NCBI GenBank assembly: GCA_001600455.1
Contig: BCKC01000003.1
Location: forward strand, 186,001-250,000
Reading direction: 5' to 3'
DNA: 64,000 bases
DNA from: Endocalyx cinctus
Lineage: Eukaryota; Ascomycota; Sordariomycetes; Amphisphaeriales; Apiosporaceae
The stretch's first letter is position 1. Every line of letters starts with the position of its first letter. The position numbers and the translations under genes were made by a program. The notes under the pieces were generated by a model, which saw only the letters and a list, made by a program, of their open reading frames with translations, ran no database searches and had not been told where the DNA came from. Shown here in pieces: positions 9,931-21,901 of this stretch.

Positions 9931-11946
9931 TCAAATGGGACTGTCTATGAAAGGTATGAACTGCTGCGGGCACGTGGTGTTGGACGGTGGAACTACGCCT
10001 TGAAGATATGCCTGAACATGTCCAAAGTAACAGTTCGAACCTCCTTGGCTAACGACCGTGTGCTGCATTTGAGAAACGTATACCTCACCGGTTAGCTTAA
10101 GAGCCTTGTTTGAGATGGAGTGGTGCTTGATCAAGGTTCAATAACGAACTTACACCAACGGCTTCTTGTATTAGAACTACCGATCCGGGGAATAGAGAAG
10201 ACATCTCGCGCGCCCTGCGAAGAGGTAAAAGGGCAATTAGTTAGCGGCATACCACATATTACAAGATGGTTTAGCGGAAGCTTACGAGATCAGGGGTGTT
10301 ATAGGGTCGATGGTATTACTCGCGAACAGGATCGGGAAGGACGTGGGCTTTTGCACGCTGCTTATCGGGTCTGCATACAGAAGAACTCTGTTAGGTTTTT
10401 TTTTTTCCCCACCTCATGCAGATTTTAACTTGCATCTTCAGATGATAGATTTTCGGAAACGCGGAGGCGATAGAGGGGAGGAACGCTACTTACCTTGAAT
10501 AATCATACTATCCGGCAATTGTGGTCGCATTGATGTACATAATATGGGGTCCAAGTATATCGGGTAGATATCACCGATATACTTGCTCTTAGAAACCGTG
10601 TATTCGGCGTAACCCTGAAATTCTTCAATGGTAGCAATCTTGTTTCGCCGATACGAATCGGCGCACTGGATGACGTGACCGGCGTCGGGCGAAGCCGCCA
10701 GCGCGTCAAAAACGCCCGCGAGGGCAGACACGTTCCCGAGTTCGATTTGGTGGAGTACGTCGGCCATGACCGGAAAGGACGCCAGCGGGGTGTAGATCGT
10801 TTGAAGGAAAAGGGCCTTCAGGTCTGAGTAAGTGACCAGCGTCGGTAGGTCTCGGGTTTGGACTCGGCTTAACGGGACCGGTTGGTTCTGAAGCTGAAGG
10901 ATGATGCTGTCCACCCTGGCCGTGATGTTAGCTGGCGTGGGTCCCCAGAAGGAGCAGTTTCGAGAGCCTGCGGAATGGCAAAAGGTAGAGAATTTTGCCA
11001 TGGCCTCGTCCATTTGATCGACGCTGTCCCTCCAGTTGTTGGTGTAATATTGCTCTGCGTTCAAAACGCCATCGAGTACCATTCTCCCAACTCGGTCGGG
11101 AAACATGGAAGCGAAAGTAGTGCCGACGGTAGTACCGTAGCTGCTACCATAGCACCATAATTTGGCGTCCGATGGTGACTCGCCGACCACTTGGGCCTCG
11201 GCTTCTATAAATGTGAGCAAATCATGGGCGACGGCCGGTGTGGTAACATAATATCCGTAAGGTGACTCGTTCTCGACAGCATCGTTGCACCACTCTCCAT
11301 ATATAGAACTCGAATAGTACTGTTCCTCAAGCGAGGTCGATGAGATGTTGGTAACGCCTGTTCTGTGCAGTCGACCGAATGCCGATCTTGCTTCTTCGTT
11401 CCCTGAGAAACAGTCGAGACTCGGGCCGCTGTTGTTTACGCCGCGAGGGTCAAAGGAGACGAAGTTGTACTGCTCTCCGAGGATTTGCCCTGCAAGTGCT
11501 CGGTATGTAAAGAGGAGTTCAACGCCAGAACCACCTGGACCGCCTAACAAAGTGTCAATTCAGTCACATGTCTTCAATGTAACTCTATATCATGAGTTAT
11601 CCAATCGAAATCTTACCAGGGATGAGTACGATGCTTGGAGACTCGACGGTAGCATTCTTGCCAGCTAATTTTATGAAGGCAATTGATGTGGTACCAAGAC
11701 TTTTGTTTGAATAATCCAAAGGAACCTCCAATCTGGAACATGTAAAGTCATCAAAACATGGTGTCCAGGTAAGGTTGGCTGATGGTTCAATCTACATGGC
11801 TGGGTAGTCAGAAAGCTTGAAGGCCTGAAAAGATGCGGCTCAGTACTCACATTGTCAAATTCATAGACCATACCAGTATCATTCCAACTATGGGCTTTAC
11901 ATCCCAAAGCCGTGAAAATAATGAAGGCAATCACAAGTCGTTTCAT
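9931..11946 (-). CDS. Secreted serine hydrolase/peptidase, TAP-like alpha/beta-hydrolase
   Basis: Six exons on the minus strand: 11946-11851, 11791-11617, 11543-10494, 10370-10286, 10214-10154 and 10062-9931, coding for 532 residues with every phase matching. It begins with a signal peptide (MKRLVIAFIIFTALGCKA). After the oxyanion-type loop IPGGPGGSG comes the nucleophile elbow GSSYG with Ser225. Asp462 in IDPITPL and His490 in VGHTVVS complete the alpha/beta-hydrolase triad. The C-terminal part matches the TAP-like domain found in Streptomyces tripeptidyl aminopeptidase relatives. Several Asn-X-Ser/Thr sites and Cys residues fit an extracellular glycoprotein that releases short peptides or hydrolyses related substrates. 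Substrate specificity cannot be told. The gene is divergent from a Zn2Cys6 regulator across 0.9 kb, which may control it. An unsplit reading would end falsely at 10486. Confidence 0.88.
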
Positions 11947-12856
11947 GATTATTTCCAAAGGGTTTCTTCTGATTGAGTTTTCTGTGGTGTTGTTCGCAAG
12001 AAAGTGATGACATTGATGATTGAGGCCGACATAGTTGTGATATCAATGGACTATTTATACATAAGTTGACTAAGTTGAACTGTCCACGAAGCTCTTTAAT
12101 TATCTCTCGATTGCTCCCTTTCTCAGGGAGCCTCATCCAGCTAAGTTCACAACAACACTCCACTTGTACGAAATAGCCAACCAATATCTATAATTTACAC
12201 TGCCAGTTTCAGTTATTAAATCCTTCTTCGTCTCAACTGAAATATATTTTAAATATCACCAAGCTTAATTATACAATTAATATCTTGTCATTTTAAATAC
12301 GTAGTTCTCGGTATAAGTATATATGTATAGGGAGGCTTGAGTATAGGAGCTCTCCTTTTTTTGGTGCTCCACTTGTACGAATCAACCAATCGAGATTTAT
12401 AGGTATTATTACAACACCCCGGGTTTTAATTATTCTACACCCCCTCCCCTTCAGCCCCTCCCTCTCCCCCGGTTACAGCCCTCTTCCGTATCTGAGTTAC
12501 AGATGTAATAGGGCTGGTAGATCATAGGGCTAGTAGGGGCTATAGAGGCTGGGGGGCAAGAATTCTCCTTGCTTGGCGCCCCGCTTGTACGAACTAACCA
12601 ATCAATACCTGTCATGGTACATCCTCCAGGATTTATCCCGATTTGGTTCATCTTTCAGCTATTTCATCTTCAGGCTTCTATTTTTTTTTTTTTTTTTGTA
12701 GTTATTATACCCTTCATGTTTTCTCATAAAAATGCCCACCGTAAGAGGATCCAGGAAGATGGTTTTCTCTCCCGTTAGTACGCGAATAGGCCATCTTTCT
12801 TGAAACAACATCCACGTCCTGGAAATCTTAGGTAGTCAGTTTGATATCAATGTGAG
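11947..12856. promoter_or_regulatory. Shared divergent promoter region carrying spaced repeats
   Basis: Separates the leftward hydrolase and the rightward Zn2Cys6 gene. It holds three copies of a CTTGTACGAA core followed within a few bases by AACCAAT (cores at 12163, 12372 and 12584), a C-rich patch at 12431-12471 and a T-run of 18 at 12680-12697. The spacing and similarity suggest either duplicated regulatory DNA or a degenerate mobile element. The region is expected to contain both promoters. Confidence 0.5.
12155..12620 (+). repeat. Three degenerate direct repeats spaced about 210 bp apart
   Basis: The core CTTGTACGAA occurs at 12163, 12372 and 12584, each followed after a short variable gap by AACCAAT. 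The second and third copies also share upstream similarity over about 50 bp (TATAG, AGGCT, TCTCCTT and TGG[TC]GC words in the same order). The spacings of 209 and 212 bp hint at tandem duplication of a longer unit that has since decayed. Confidence 0.6.
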
Positions 12857-14644
12857 ATGGATGAGAATAAGAATGAGAACACCAAGAAAGCCAATCAGGC
12901 TTGGAGAAGAAAACCTCGCAAATTCGCTCCAAAGTCAAGACTAGGCTGTAAAACATGCAAGTGAGTCTGGACTCCTACGTATACTGCTATATTAACTATA
13001 CTTGATTGCCTTCAAAGACTTAAGATACTGACACTCAGACACTGAAAACCTTTGGTTTACCCATTCAGGATAAGACGAGTAAAATGTGATCTGTCCCAGC
13101 CCTCATGCGCGAAATGCCAGTCCACAGGTCGTACCTGTGACGGCTACGGCGAAATGCCCCTCGCTCTGCAGGATCTTGGTCCCTTTATGATCTTACCGGC
13201 GATTGGGCCAGCACAAACAGAGGCAATGTGTTTTTTTGAGTATATTTCGATCAAGCATCTAAACGAATATCACCCCTCAGAATCGTGGCGGAATACCCTT
13301 ATGTTCTTCTCCCAAACGGTGCCGTCGGTGCGGTACGCCGCTATGGCTTTGGCCTCGATCTACCGGAGCTACCTGAATCGCGATTCTCCTAGCGACTGCT
13401 TGCATCAACCACCATCTGCGACAGGCTGGCTACTGGATAATAAGACTCCCTTGCTTTACTATAATCAGGCTATCCAACTTCTTCTGAGCCGGGAAACCGG
13501 CGACAGCATCGAAACAATAGCCATCACCCTTTTAGTTTGCTACCTCTTCACCTGCTTCGACCATCTGGCGGGTAATTACGTACAAGCAATGCATCACCTA
13601 CGCGGAGGCGTCGAGCTCTCACGCGGCATCGACAAGGCTATACTGAGAAACGATATATACGACGATGTCCAACCCTCGGGGGTTCACACGCTTATTAGAC
13701 AAGTCGCGAGACAGATCCGTCTTCTCGATATGCAGGCCGTAACATTTCTAACCGACTGGACTCCCGTTGATATCCAAGAGACGCCTCTCATATCCCCGCT
13801 TTCGTCCCTCTCCTCTTCCGATACCTTTCGGTCCCTCGACCAAGCCGCCGACCATCTCCAGATCCTCGTCTCTCGGGTCATGAGACTGTACCACACGGAG
13901 CAGAAAATTTCCTCGACGGATAAGATCCTATCTTCATCATCATCACCATCACCCCTTAAAGATGCTATTCTCGAGCAGTTAGAAACGTGGTCGAGTCTCT
14001 TCGAAAACATGACTCAACAACAAGGCAACTCCTCCTCCTCCTATAAGACGACTTCCTCCGAAACGCACCGGCTCGCGTCGCTGCTACGTCTGCAATACAC
14101 CACCGCATGGATCCTCCTCAGCAGCAGCTACGGCGCCGGCGGGGAAACGAAGTACGACGAGTTTCTGCCCCAATTCCGACGGTGCGCGTCCCTAGCGGAC
14201 GAAGCGGCCACGGCCCACGAGCGGTATTCGAGATCGCTGTCGTCATCATCATCATCGTCATCTAGGCCGACCTTCACGCCCGAGACCGGGATCCTCCCCG
14301 CGCTCTACATCGTCGGGGTCAAGTGCCGACACCCGGACGTTCGGCGCGACGTCTTGCGCGTCTTGCGACGGCAGCGGCCGATGCGCGAGGCGGTTTGGGA
14401 TAGCGTCTCGGCCGCGAGGGTGGTCGAGCGGGTGATCGAGATCGAGGAAAGGGGGTTCGAGTCTGAGGTGGAGGGGGATAATATCACGCGGGGCACGCGA
14501 CAAATTCCGGCGTGGCGGAGGATCGAGACTTTGTCTTGGGTACATGTCCTTAGCGGACAGTCCGCGCCCAAGGTGGATATTAGATATACATTCTGCGGGC
14601 GGGAGGGAGTGGTGCATACCGAATCTCTCATGATATACAACTAG
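12857..14644 (+). CDS. Zn2Cys6 fungal transcription factor
   Basis: Two exons, 12857-12960 and 13069-14644, give 559 residues. The 108-bp intron splits the zinc cluster, a common position in this family. The binuclear cluster uses Cys31, 34, 41, 48, 51 and 58 (CKTCKIRRVKC, then CAKCQSTGRTC), preceded by a basic stretch (WRRKPRKF) that can aid DNA binding or nuclear entry. The rest resembles the regulatory region of Zn2Cys6 activators, with helical segments such as CYLFTCFDHLAGNYVQAMHHLRGG and Ser-rich linkers near residues 300 and 440. Such factors bind CGG-containing sites, often in nearby promoters, and the divergent hydrolase gene is an obvious candidate target. The target is an inference. 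No family member is recognised more closely. Confidence 0.88.
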
Positions 14645-15192
14645 TAGATTTATTGAATTGTAAGAGTGTCCAACACGTTCCGTAGTGTCTTGTAAATACC
14701 GTCAACAAAACCATCATCAATATACCATGCTTCCTCGATAGTTTTGACTTCTCTCCTTGAATCCAACGCTTGCTCCTCTTCCGACATAATAAGCCTATCA
14801 CAAATCGGATCAAGTAATCATTGGTATGAAAAAGTTTCCCTATACACAAGCGTAACTCGCTAATATTATTATTTTACATTTTTATCACCAGATCTGTTTT
14901 TTTTTGTTTTTTTTTTGCCATTTTAACAATTATTTATAGAGATGGCTTGAATAAACAACTCTAATTACTTTAACTCATACAAAACTTTTTGTTGTAAAAT
15001 GTCTGTATGACCTTATCCTTATTAGCATATGAAACAGAACCTTCCGTATCCAGACCATTCTCTCCCCCTCTCGCAATATAAGCGTGTCCATCTCTGTTCA
15101 ACTCCTATCTAAGTGATATGTTTGATGCTTATTATGCATTTTTCATTCGTCGTGAATAAACTAGAATAATCCTATGCGTTTTCCCTTTCCAT
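14645..15192. other. Convergent intergenic region
   Basis: Between the 3' ends of the Zn2Cys6 gene and the leftward Sel1-repeat gene. Contains T-rich runs at 14898-14917. No gene was seen. Confidence 0.45.
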
Positions 15193-18100
15193 TTACATAA
15201 CAACCTAAGAGTAACGTTAGTTATATTGAACCACTCTCGGAAAGAAGACTGAAAAAAAAGACTTACACAATCATCATCTTGCTTCCCCTGTGGGATACCC
15301 ATCTGCTCGAAAGTAGCGGGTCCTTGCTTGGCCGGCTTCACTGGAGCCGATGCCGCCGATGCCCCGGACATGTTACTAGGAGCTGGGCTAGCAACGCCGG
15401 GACGTCCTGGTGGCGCACTCGCCCGACCTGTCTGATCAAATTGCATTGGTCGATCTTGTAGCGTCACTCCTCCGGGAGGTCCTCCGGCGGGGTTGCGCTG
15501 CGGCGCGCTTGTTAATCTCTTCCCACCCGGTCCGCCTTGAGGGAGGCCGCCCGGTGGAATTGAGTTTGTCCTGGGACCCATGCCGCCGCTCATTACGGGT
15601 GATGACGGACCTGTCGATGCTCTACCGCCGTGGGCATCGTAAGGAGCGGCTGCCGACATACGCGGTCCCGGCGCATGTAGAGGTGGGAGGGATGATTCTC
15701 TTGGGCCGTAACCGCCTGACATAGGAGACGGTCCCGGTGGTCCTTGGTTCTTTTGCAGTCGGTTTGGCGCCGGGTTGGTATTCATCGGACCGTATCCACC
15801 CTGAGGCGGTCGCTGATCAAACTGTGCCGTCGCAGGTCGAGGATCATGAGCGCGGGGGCCAGGACTGGGTTGCCTGTATCCTCCCCCGGGTACCTGAGGC
15901 TGCCATCCGGTCGAGACGGGACGCCCTCGGCCTGGATCCATGCCGGCAGGCGGTATAGGAAGCTGACCACTCGAGGTAGGCGGACGCATACCTCCGCTGG
16001 GCGTACCCATCCGACCAGGGGACTGGTTGCGAATACCGAAAGCACTGCCCGCACGATCGGCATTAGGTCCGCTCGAGGAACGGATGCCAGGATTATAATG
16101 TGGGGAGAGCTGAGGTTTCATGTTACCCGTATCATCTTCAGGGTAGGGGGCTACTGAAGCCGGTTTTAAGTTCAAAGGTTGTGGTTTGTCGTCCACAGGA
16201 TACGGTGCGGCCGACTTGGGGCGGTCCGCCAAGTTGACTTGGAAAGCTGGTACGCGGTTAGGATCGGTAGCGTTAGGATCGAACGCGTTCGCCCTCGGTG
16301 ACGGCTGGGGGGACACTCTGGGTGAGGATCGATCTTCAGTCAGCGCCGGCATATGATTATTTTGGGGTTGCCTGAACCGCTCCGGTCTCTGGCCTCGCTG
16401 TGAACCATGTTTAGACTTGATTCTGGTCAAAGCTGTTGTCTCGTGATCTTGCTTCGAGAGGGCCTTGGATTGAGAGAGGCCTTCCAATCGTCCCACGGCA
16501 TCCTTGTTTCCGTGCTCGGCTGCCAGCTCATACCATCTACGGGCTTCTCGAATGTCTTTTTCGACCGAGATACCTATCTCGTAATAGTACCCCATAGCGA
16601 ATTCGCCAGTAGGTAACTTAGTCTTGGCGGCTAGTTGTGCATATTTGAAAGCAAGCTGCTCGTTCTTGGCGAACACGCCCTCGTATCCAAACAGGAACCA
16701 TCTGCTCACACCTAGACACGCTTCGGGCTGTCCTTGTTTCGCGGCGAGGCCATAATAATGTAAGGATAGAGAAGGGTCAAAATCGCATCCGAGTTGACAT
16801 AATTCGTATGCTTGTCCCATCTTCAACTGCGCCTTCGCGAAACCTAGATATGCGGCTTTTTCGATGTATTGCCGAGCAACCGAAACATCATAGTTCAGGA
16901 CCCCTTCGGGAATGGCAACGTCGGGCAGGTCTCTTGCTATGAGCATACCGTAGACGAAAGCCCCCTGGGGTGCATCCTCGTCGGCCGTATCGGCAGCCGA
17001 GTGTATCATATCCAGACCTCGGGCAACATCCTTGGGCACGCCGTGTTGGCCTAAGAGGTTGATCATGCCCATGCGGTAAGATGCAGCCGAGTCGTTGTAT
17101 GATAAACCCAACTTATAATGCCTCAAAGCGTTATCTACGTCATTCGAGTTCTCGTACAACATACCGATACGGTAGTTGGCGCGGGAGTATCCCGACTGTG
17201 CGGCACTTGCGTATCCGCTGTACGCTTCCTTCTTATCTTGGCGCTTGCCAAATTTGCCAAACTCCAACCATTTACTTCTGATAAATAGAGCTTCGGGATG
17301 TCCTTGATCGGCAAGATACGATACAATATTGATGGCATCAACTCGTAACTCGTGCTCGATCTTGGGCGTGGCGGGGCGCGAAACTAGCTCTCGCGCATTG
17401 GGGCCTCGAACGGCGTCGGCTTCTCGCATGGCGCACTCGGCGGCGATCTCTACGTAGGTAAGGACGTCGCGAGCCCAGCAAATCTGCATATCGGGATCGT
17501 TGGAATGAAGAACATGCTCGCGACTTTCAGCCAGAACAGCCTCCTTTTCCTCGTCGCTTAAAGGTATATGCTCGCCCTTTACCTTGGGAAAAGGGGAGAA
17601 AGAGGGCATGCCCCGCATATCTTGTAAATTCTTTTCAAATTGTTGGCTAGAGTCGTTCGCTTCGTGAAAAGGACTGAAGTTGGATGCAGGGCTGTAATCG
17701 TTCGAAGGGTGGTTTCCTTGTTGATATTGCTGCCCAAAGCTGCCGGTTCGGGTGTTTAAAACCATCGATAATGAGGGGTCACGGGTGTGTCTTGAAGATG
17801 TCGAAGTTGTAGGACCGACTTCTCGGGCCTCAAGTTCCATTCGTTGAAGACCTTGCTGCATGTTTTGTGGAACTTCTGGCATAACCCTATATTGAATGAA
17901 ATAATTTTCGGTCAGTCATGTCATGTGGTAATTGAAGAGGTCTTATAAAATCATCGGGGCCGTGTCGCAGCTGAACAAGTACTGTAGAATCGGCTTATAC
18001 AAGAATAAGGAGACGGATATGATGAAGAAAGGGAGCAAAGAAAATAAAAAAAGAAATATCAAATTTAAAAAACAACCTACCGTTGTGGAGCGGGTGCGTA

Positions 18101-19924
18101 TACTTCGGGCATCATGTAGTCATCTACACCTGGATAGAAAGTTGCACCGAATTGAGGCATATCGCAAGAAACTTCGATTCGGGGCTGCTGTAGGCCTGCA
18201 TAAATTGCGATACGCAGCGTCAGCAATAAAACGATTTGATTTGACAGTCTTTAACAGGAGCAGCTGATGGGCTGTCAGACTGTTCAGACCTGTGCAGCAG
18301 CTGTAGCCGTGCAGCTTATATTTCTTATTATGTACTTGAATGGGGTAAGAAAACCAGGGGAAGAATTGCTGGTGGCGGGGCTCGTTCGGTTGCGGACCTT
18401 TTTTCTTCTTTTTTTTTTCTCGGACCGTATCGTGTCCTCCTCTATTATTGCTTCTCACTCTCCTTTTTTTTTCTTTCCCTTAGTGTATTTGTATTCCTCT
18501 CAATAATCCCTGGATCCCGGTAAAAAAAATAAATAAATAAGGAGGTAATAATAAGAGATGATTGAGACGGTTCCCTTTTTCAAGATCCACTTGTATGACA
18601 ATGCTGGTCTTTATTCATCTCTTAAATTTCTTCGACTTTTTTTTTTTTTTCTTCTGGTGACGATGGTTTTGGGTGGTGATGGTAGCGATTAAGGGTGCTA
18701 TGTCCCAAATAAGAAAGTATAATGTCTTGGTTCTTTCTTTTGAAATGTATGCTCGTGAAAGACTTGTCTCAAATATTATTTTTTTTAGGGGTTTGTCTTG
18801 CTTGGTTTCTTTAACCGTTGTACCACTGGGACTGGTAGCTAAGCCTCTTGGGTACTACGTAATTCGTAATTCATGCGGTGCTGAATATCAGGTAATAACA
18901 GTATTCAACTTAGCCAACCCAGCTAGGTTAAAATACTTCAAATTATTCACCCACTCCTCGATACTTTCAGGTATACATATACAAAATACCCTAAGTGCTG
19001 AGTCAGGGGTCGCAGACGAGCGCTGGAGGCCTAAATTATTTATATGCCGTAGCTGCGCAGATGGGCTATGTCTGCCAGGGTATCCACGTTGGTATGGGGT
19101 TATGTTTTGCTTTATTTCCCCGTGACTTGTGAACTATCCACGGATCCATGGATGGATGTAGTATAGTGTAGTGATTTCGGAAGAAAGCAAGGTGGCGCAA
19201 TTGATAGACTGCTGACAATATCATTCTAATGATATATTTGGATCGTGTAGAGAGGCGAGAGAAAATCGACGGGTCTTATTCTTATTCAGCTGATGCATCT
19301 TGGTGGATTTTTTGGATTCTTTTTTGGGGTGTTGGTTTTGATCTTTATTGTCGACCGATCATCGTATGCCAAGGAGTAGAGGGTCTTCAGAGAAACGGCC
19401 CGCCAGTTGGTTGGTTGGTTATTTATTTCTAGAAAACGCGGGTGTCCCTGCATAATCGCCCGTAGACCAGGGTGTTGGGTGGCGCCTGTATATGCATCCA
19501 TTTTATTTGTCGAAATGTCTTCCTTGCATGCACCTCGTTTGGTCTCAATCGGAAACTTGCTTTTCTTATGGGCATAAATATATTGATAGGATTGTCATTA
19601 TCGGAACAAGCATAGTATTCTTTTCCCCTCTATCTTGAGTTGTGGATTCGTCGGTTGGTCGGTCGGTTCATTGCCGTTTGGCTAATAACGCTCCCCCGTT
19701 CCCGCACTTGTTGTAGTGGGTTCTTCGAGAAATAGGCACCGTAGATCACAAGCCGCCGCCGTTTAAAACCGAGCAATTCTTCCCAAGATTATCTACGCTA
19801 CATAGCGATGGTAAGTGAACAACAACCATAGAGGAGGCTTACCTTCTTTTTCTCCAATATTAGAGCGCGCGCCTGGCTGTCGATCTCCAGTCGATGATTG
19901 GGTGAGATGTTGATCTGTCGTCAT
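15193..19924 (-). CDS. Chitin synthase III activator (Skt5/Chs4-like, Sel1 repeats, CaaX box)
   Basis: Proposed exons on the minus strand: 19924-19843, 18195-18081, 17886-15267 and 15204-15193, coding for 942 residues. Sel1-like repeats occupy roughly residues 220-520, for example GDVNALRHYKLGL-type helices and FAMGYYYEIGISVEKDIREA. A long Pro/Gly/Ser-rich tail follows. The last exon adds only Val-Val-Met-stop to a Cys, so the protein ends CVVM, a farnesylation CaaX motif expected for Skt5/Chs4 proteins that anchor chitin synthase III at the membrane. A downstream reading frame that ignores this 62-bp intron would lose the motif. Exon 1 (MTTDQHLTQSSTGDRQPGAR) is inferred from its donor and matching phase across a 1647-bp intron; translation could instead begin at the ATG of MPQFGATFYPG at about 18163. 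Exons 2 to 4 are well supported. Confidence 0.87.
18196..19842 (-). other. Proposed long first intron of the chitin synthase activator gene
   Basis: Read on the minus strand it runs from GTAAGC to TATGCAG, with a GCTGAC branch-like word about 25 nt before the acceptor. It holds several long pyrimidine or purine runs (18391-18420, 18637-18652) and no protein-like frame. At 1647 bp it is far longer than other introns here, so part may be promoter or untranslated leader. Confidence 0.45.
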
Positions 19925-20372
19925 TTTATATTCACTGTATTGGTCGTAGCTGATCGGTGGGCGGTTACATCAAGCAGCTGGATGAATGTACAATGAATCT
20001 TGAAGGAGGATGCAGTACAACGTTGACCAGACGTAATATTTTTGCAGTTGCCTAAGGGTATAATTAATTATTTTCAAAAAAGACAAGAAAACAATAGCGA
20101 AATCCAGAAATTCCGGTCATAGACGAACGCTTTCTTCCTTCAAATAAAAAGGAATTCAATATATGTTCATAGGTTATAATTGTCTTTCTAATTTTGTTCG
20201 TCTTTTGATATGTACCTATTAATCAGAGGAATAAATTGAGGACAAGAAAGAAGAGAGCTTCAGAGGGGTAGTTATGCGTATAGTCAAACTCATGATTGTC
20301 CCATCACGCGTAACTTCCTCTGACTATTAGGTAGTATGTAACCTCCTTAAGTAGTTTTCTTCTTCTTCTTTT

Positions 20373-20406
20373 TCTCTCTCTCTCTCTCTCTTTTTTTTTT
20401 TTTTTT
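20373..20406 (+). repeat. (CT)n microsatellite followed by poly(T)
   Basis: Nine CT units followed by 16 T residues, directly before GCAG. On the plus strand this looks like a strong polypyrimidine tract, but no exon could be assigned after it. Confidence 0.8.
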
Positions 20407-21265
20407 GCAGCGTCTAATATGAAGAAGGTATATTTTAAGCACATTGATACATGCATGTTAATAAACTCTTATTATGTTGCGAAACTTGATTACTTATTAG
20501 ACATGGCTGTGGATATTCCCCAGGTTCTCCTTTCTTTGTGTATTCCTGTCACGTCGCAATGTCAAGCAAGGGATGAAACCAATCAATAACCAAACGGCGC
20601 GGTTAATCATTTAGAAATCCTACCTTCCATTTGCGTATCTATTCTTGATCGAAGTGTTTCCATGTAGTGTACGGAATACTAAGCTGAGCTAGCGTAGGAT
20701 TTTATCATCGTGAGTATCACGGCCGCCGAGCCGAAAGAACCATGTCAGAGAGCTAGACGGTGGGGCTTCAGAAGGCGTGAGGAACACCACAGCCACAGTT
20801 GTGTTGCTATATTCGGATCCAAACCACTATTCTTCGAACTTGGAAAGAATAAAAAAAAAAAAACATTAGGAAGCGATATTCCTAAGAGTGAAAGGGAAGG
20901 ATAATGGCTGAAGACCAAACGAATTCCTTCGTCTTTCTATTCCTATAAATAACAGTTGAGACAAATTAATGATACGGTAAGCTTTTCATATCTCCGTCTA
21001 TCGTCCGTTTTCCCTTAGATTAATATCGGAGTGAAACTTCTTGATGCATCGTATATGAACATGGTAATATTCGTGTATACGGTTTCAAAGAAACTAAACT
21101 TTCGAACTTGCAAGTTTATTTTCTTAGGTGAGGTGATGTTGTACGTGTCAAACAGAAGCATGACCAATGTCTTGTGAGCACGTCTTCTACATGGTAATAG
21201 ATCATCTGCATTTTTGAGTCGACATGTCAGCTGTCAGACTGTTTCGTATAGTGGTTTTAAGAGAC

Positions 21266-21288
21266 ATATATATATATATATATATATA
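21266..21288. repeat. (AT)n microsatellite
   Basis: About 11 AT dinucleotide units in the region upstream of RPN12. Confidence 0.8.
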
Positions 21289-21901
21289 CGAAATCACGAA
21301 ACAAAAAACACGATAGAAAATCAAACTGTATTCATTTTAGCATGTGATATAGACGGGTAAAATAATAAGGAGTATATTATTTTTCTTTGACAAAATGGTG
21401 AAGATGATGAAATGGAACAACAGTGAGAAAAAGAGTAGAGGAGAGTCAAGTTCAAGTTCTCCAGCCACAAATTGGAACTGGAGCTTAAGCCATCTGTGGC
21501 GTAAAAGACAGCGATCTAGCTCTAACTCAACCGCTAACCTTAATAGTAATAATGAAAGTAATAATACCTACAAATCGTTCGTCAGCCTTTCAGCCTACAT
21601 CATCTCCCGCCTTACGAAATCAATAAGAACAGACGCAACGACAACAGAAATAACAAGAAACAATAAGACAGAACATATTTCATTAGGCGACGATAAACAA
21701 TCTCAATCATCAAATATAATTCCCGTAGGAGAACCTTACCCAACTCATATATCCTCGTCTCCTTCTACGTCTACATCTACATCTCAAGCGTCATTACCAC
21801 CAATTCTACCTCCCCCAATATCAGAGCCAGAACAAGCTCGACCATCTCCGCCATCCCCAACATCCGCAACAATCCCCGAAGAACGACCAAATCCCCGCAC
21901 C

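Larger units (their letters stand above)
19925..21901. other. Divergent intergenic region with microsatellites
   Basis: Spacer between the leftward chitin synthase activator and RPN12. Contains a (CT)n tract at 20373-20390 joined to a 16-T run, and an (AT)n tract at 21266-21288. The last 507 bases are open in frame with RPN12 (see that entry). No other gene was recognised. Confidence 0.45.

Noticed and set aside
10486..10497. Stop codon directly after exon 3 of the TAP-like hydrolase
   Set aside because: GTAAGT overlaps the apparent end; splicing onward restores Asp462, His490 and the full TAP-like C-terminal domain.
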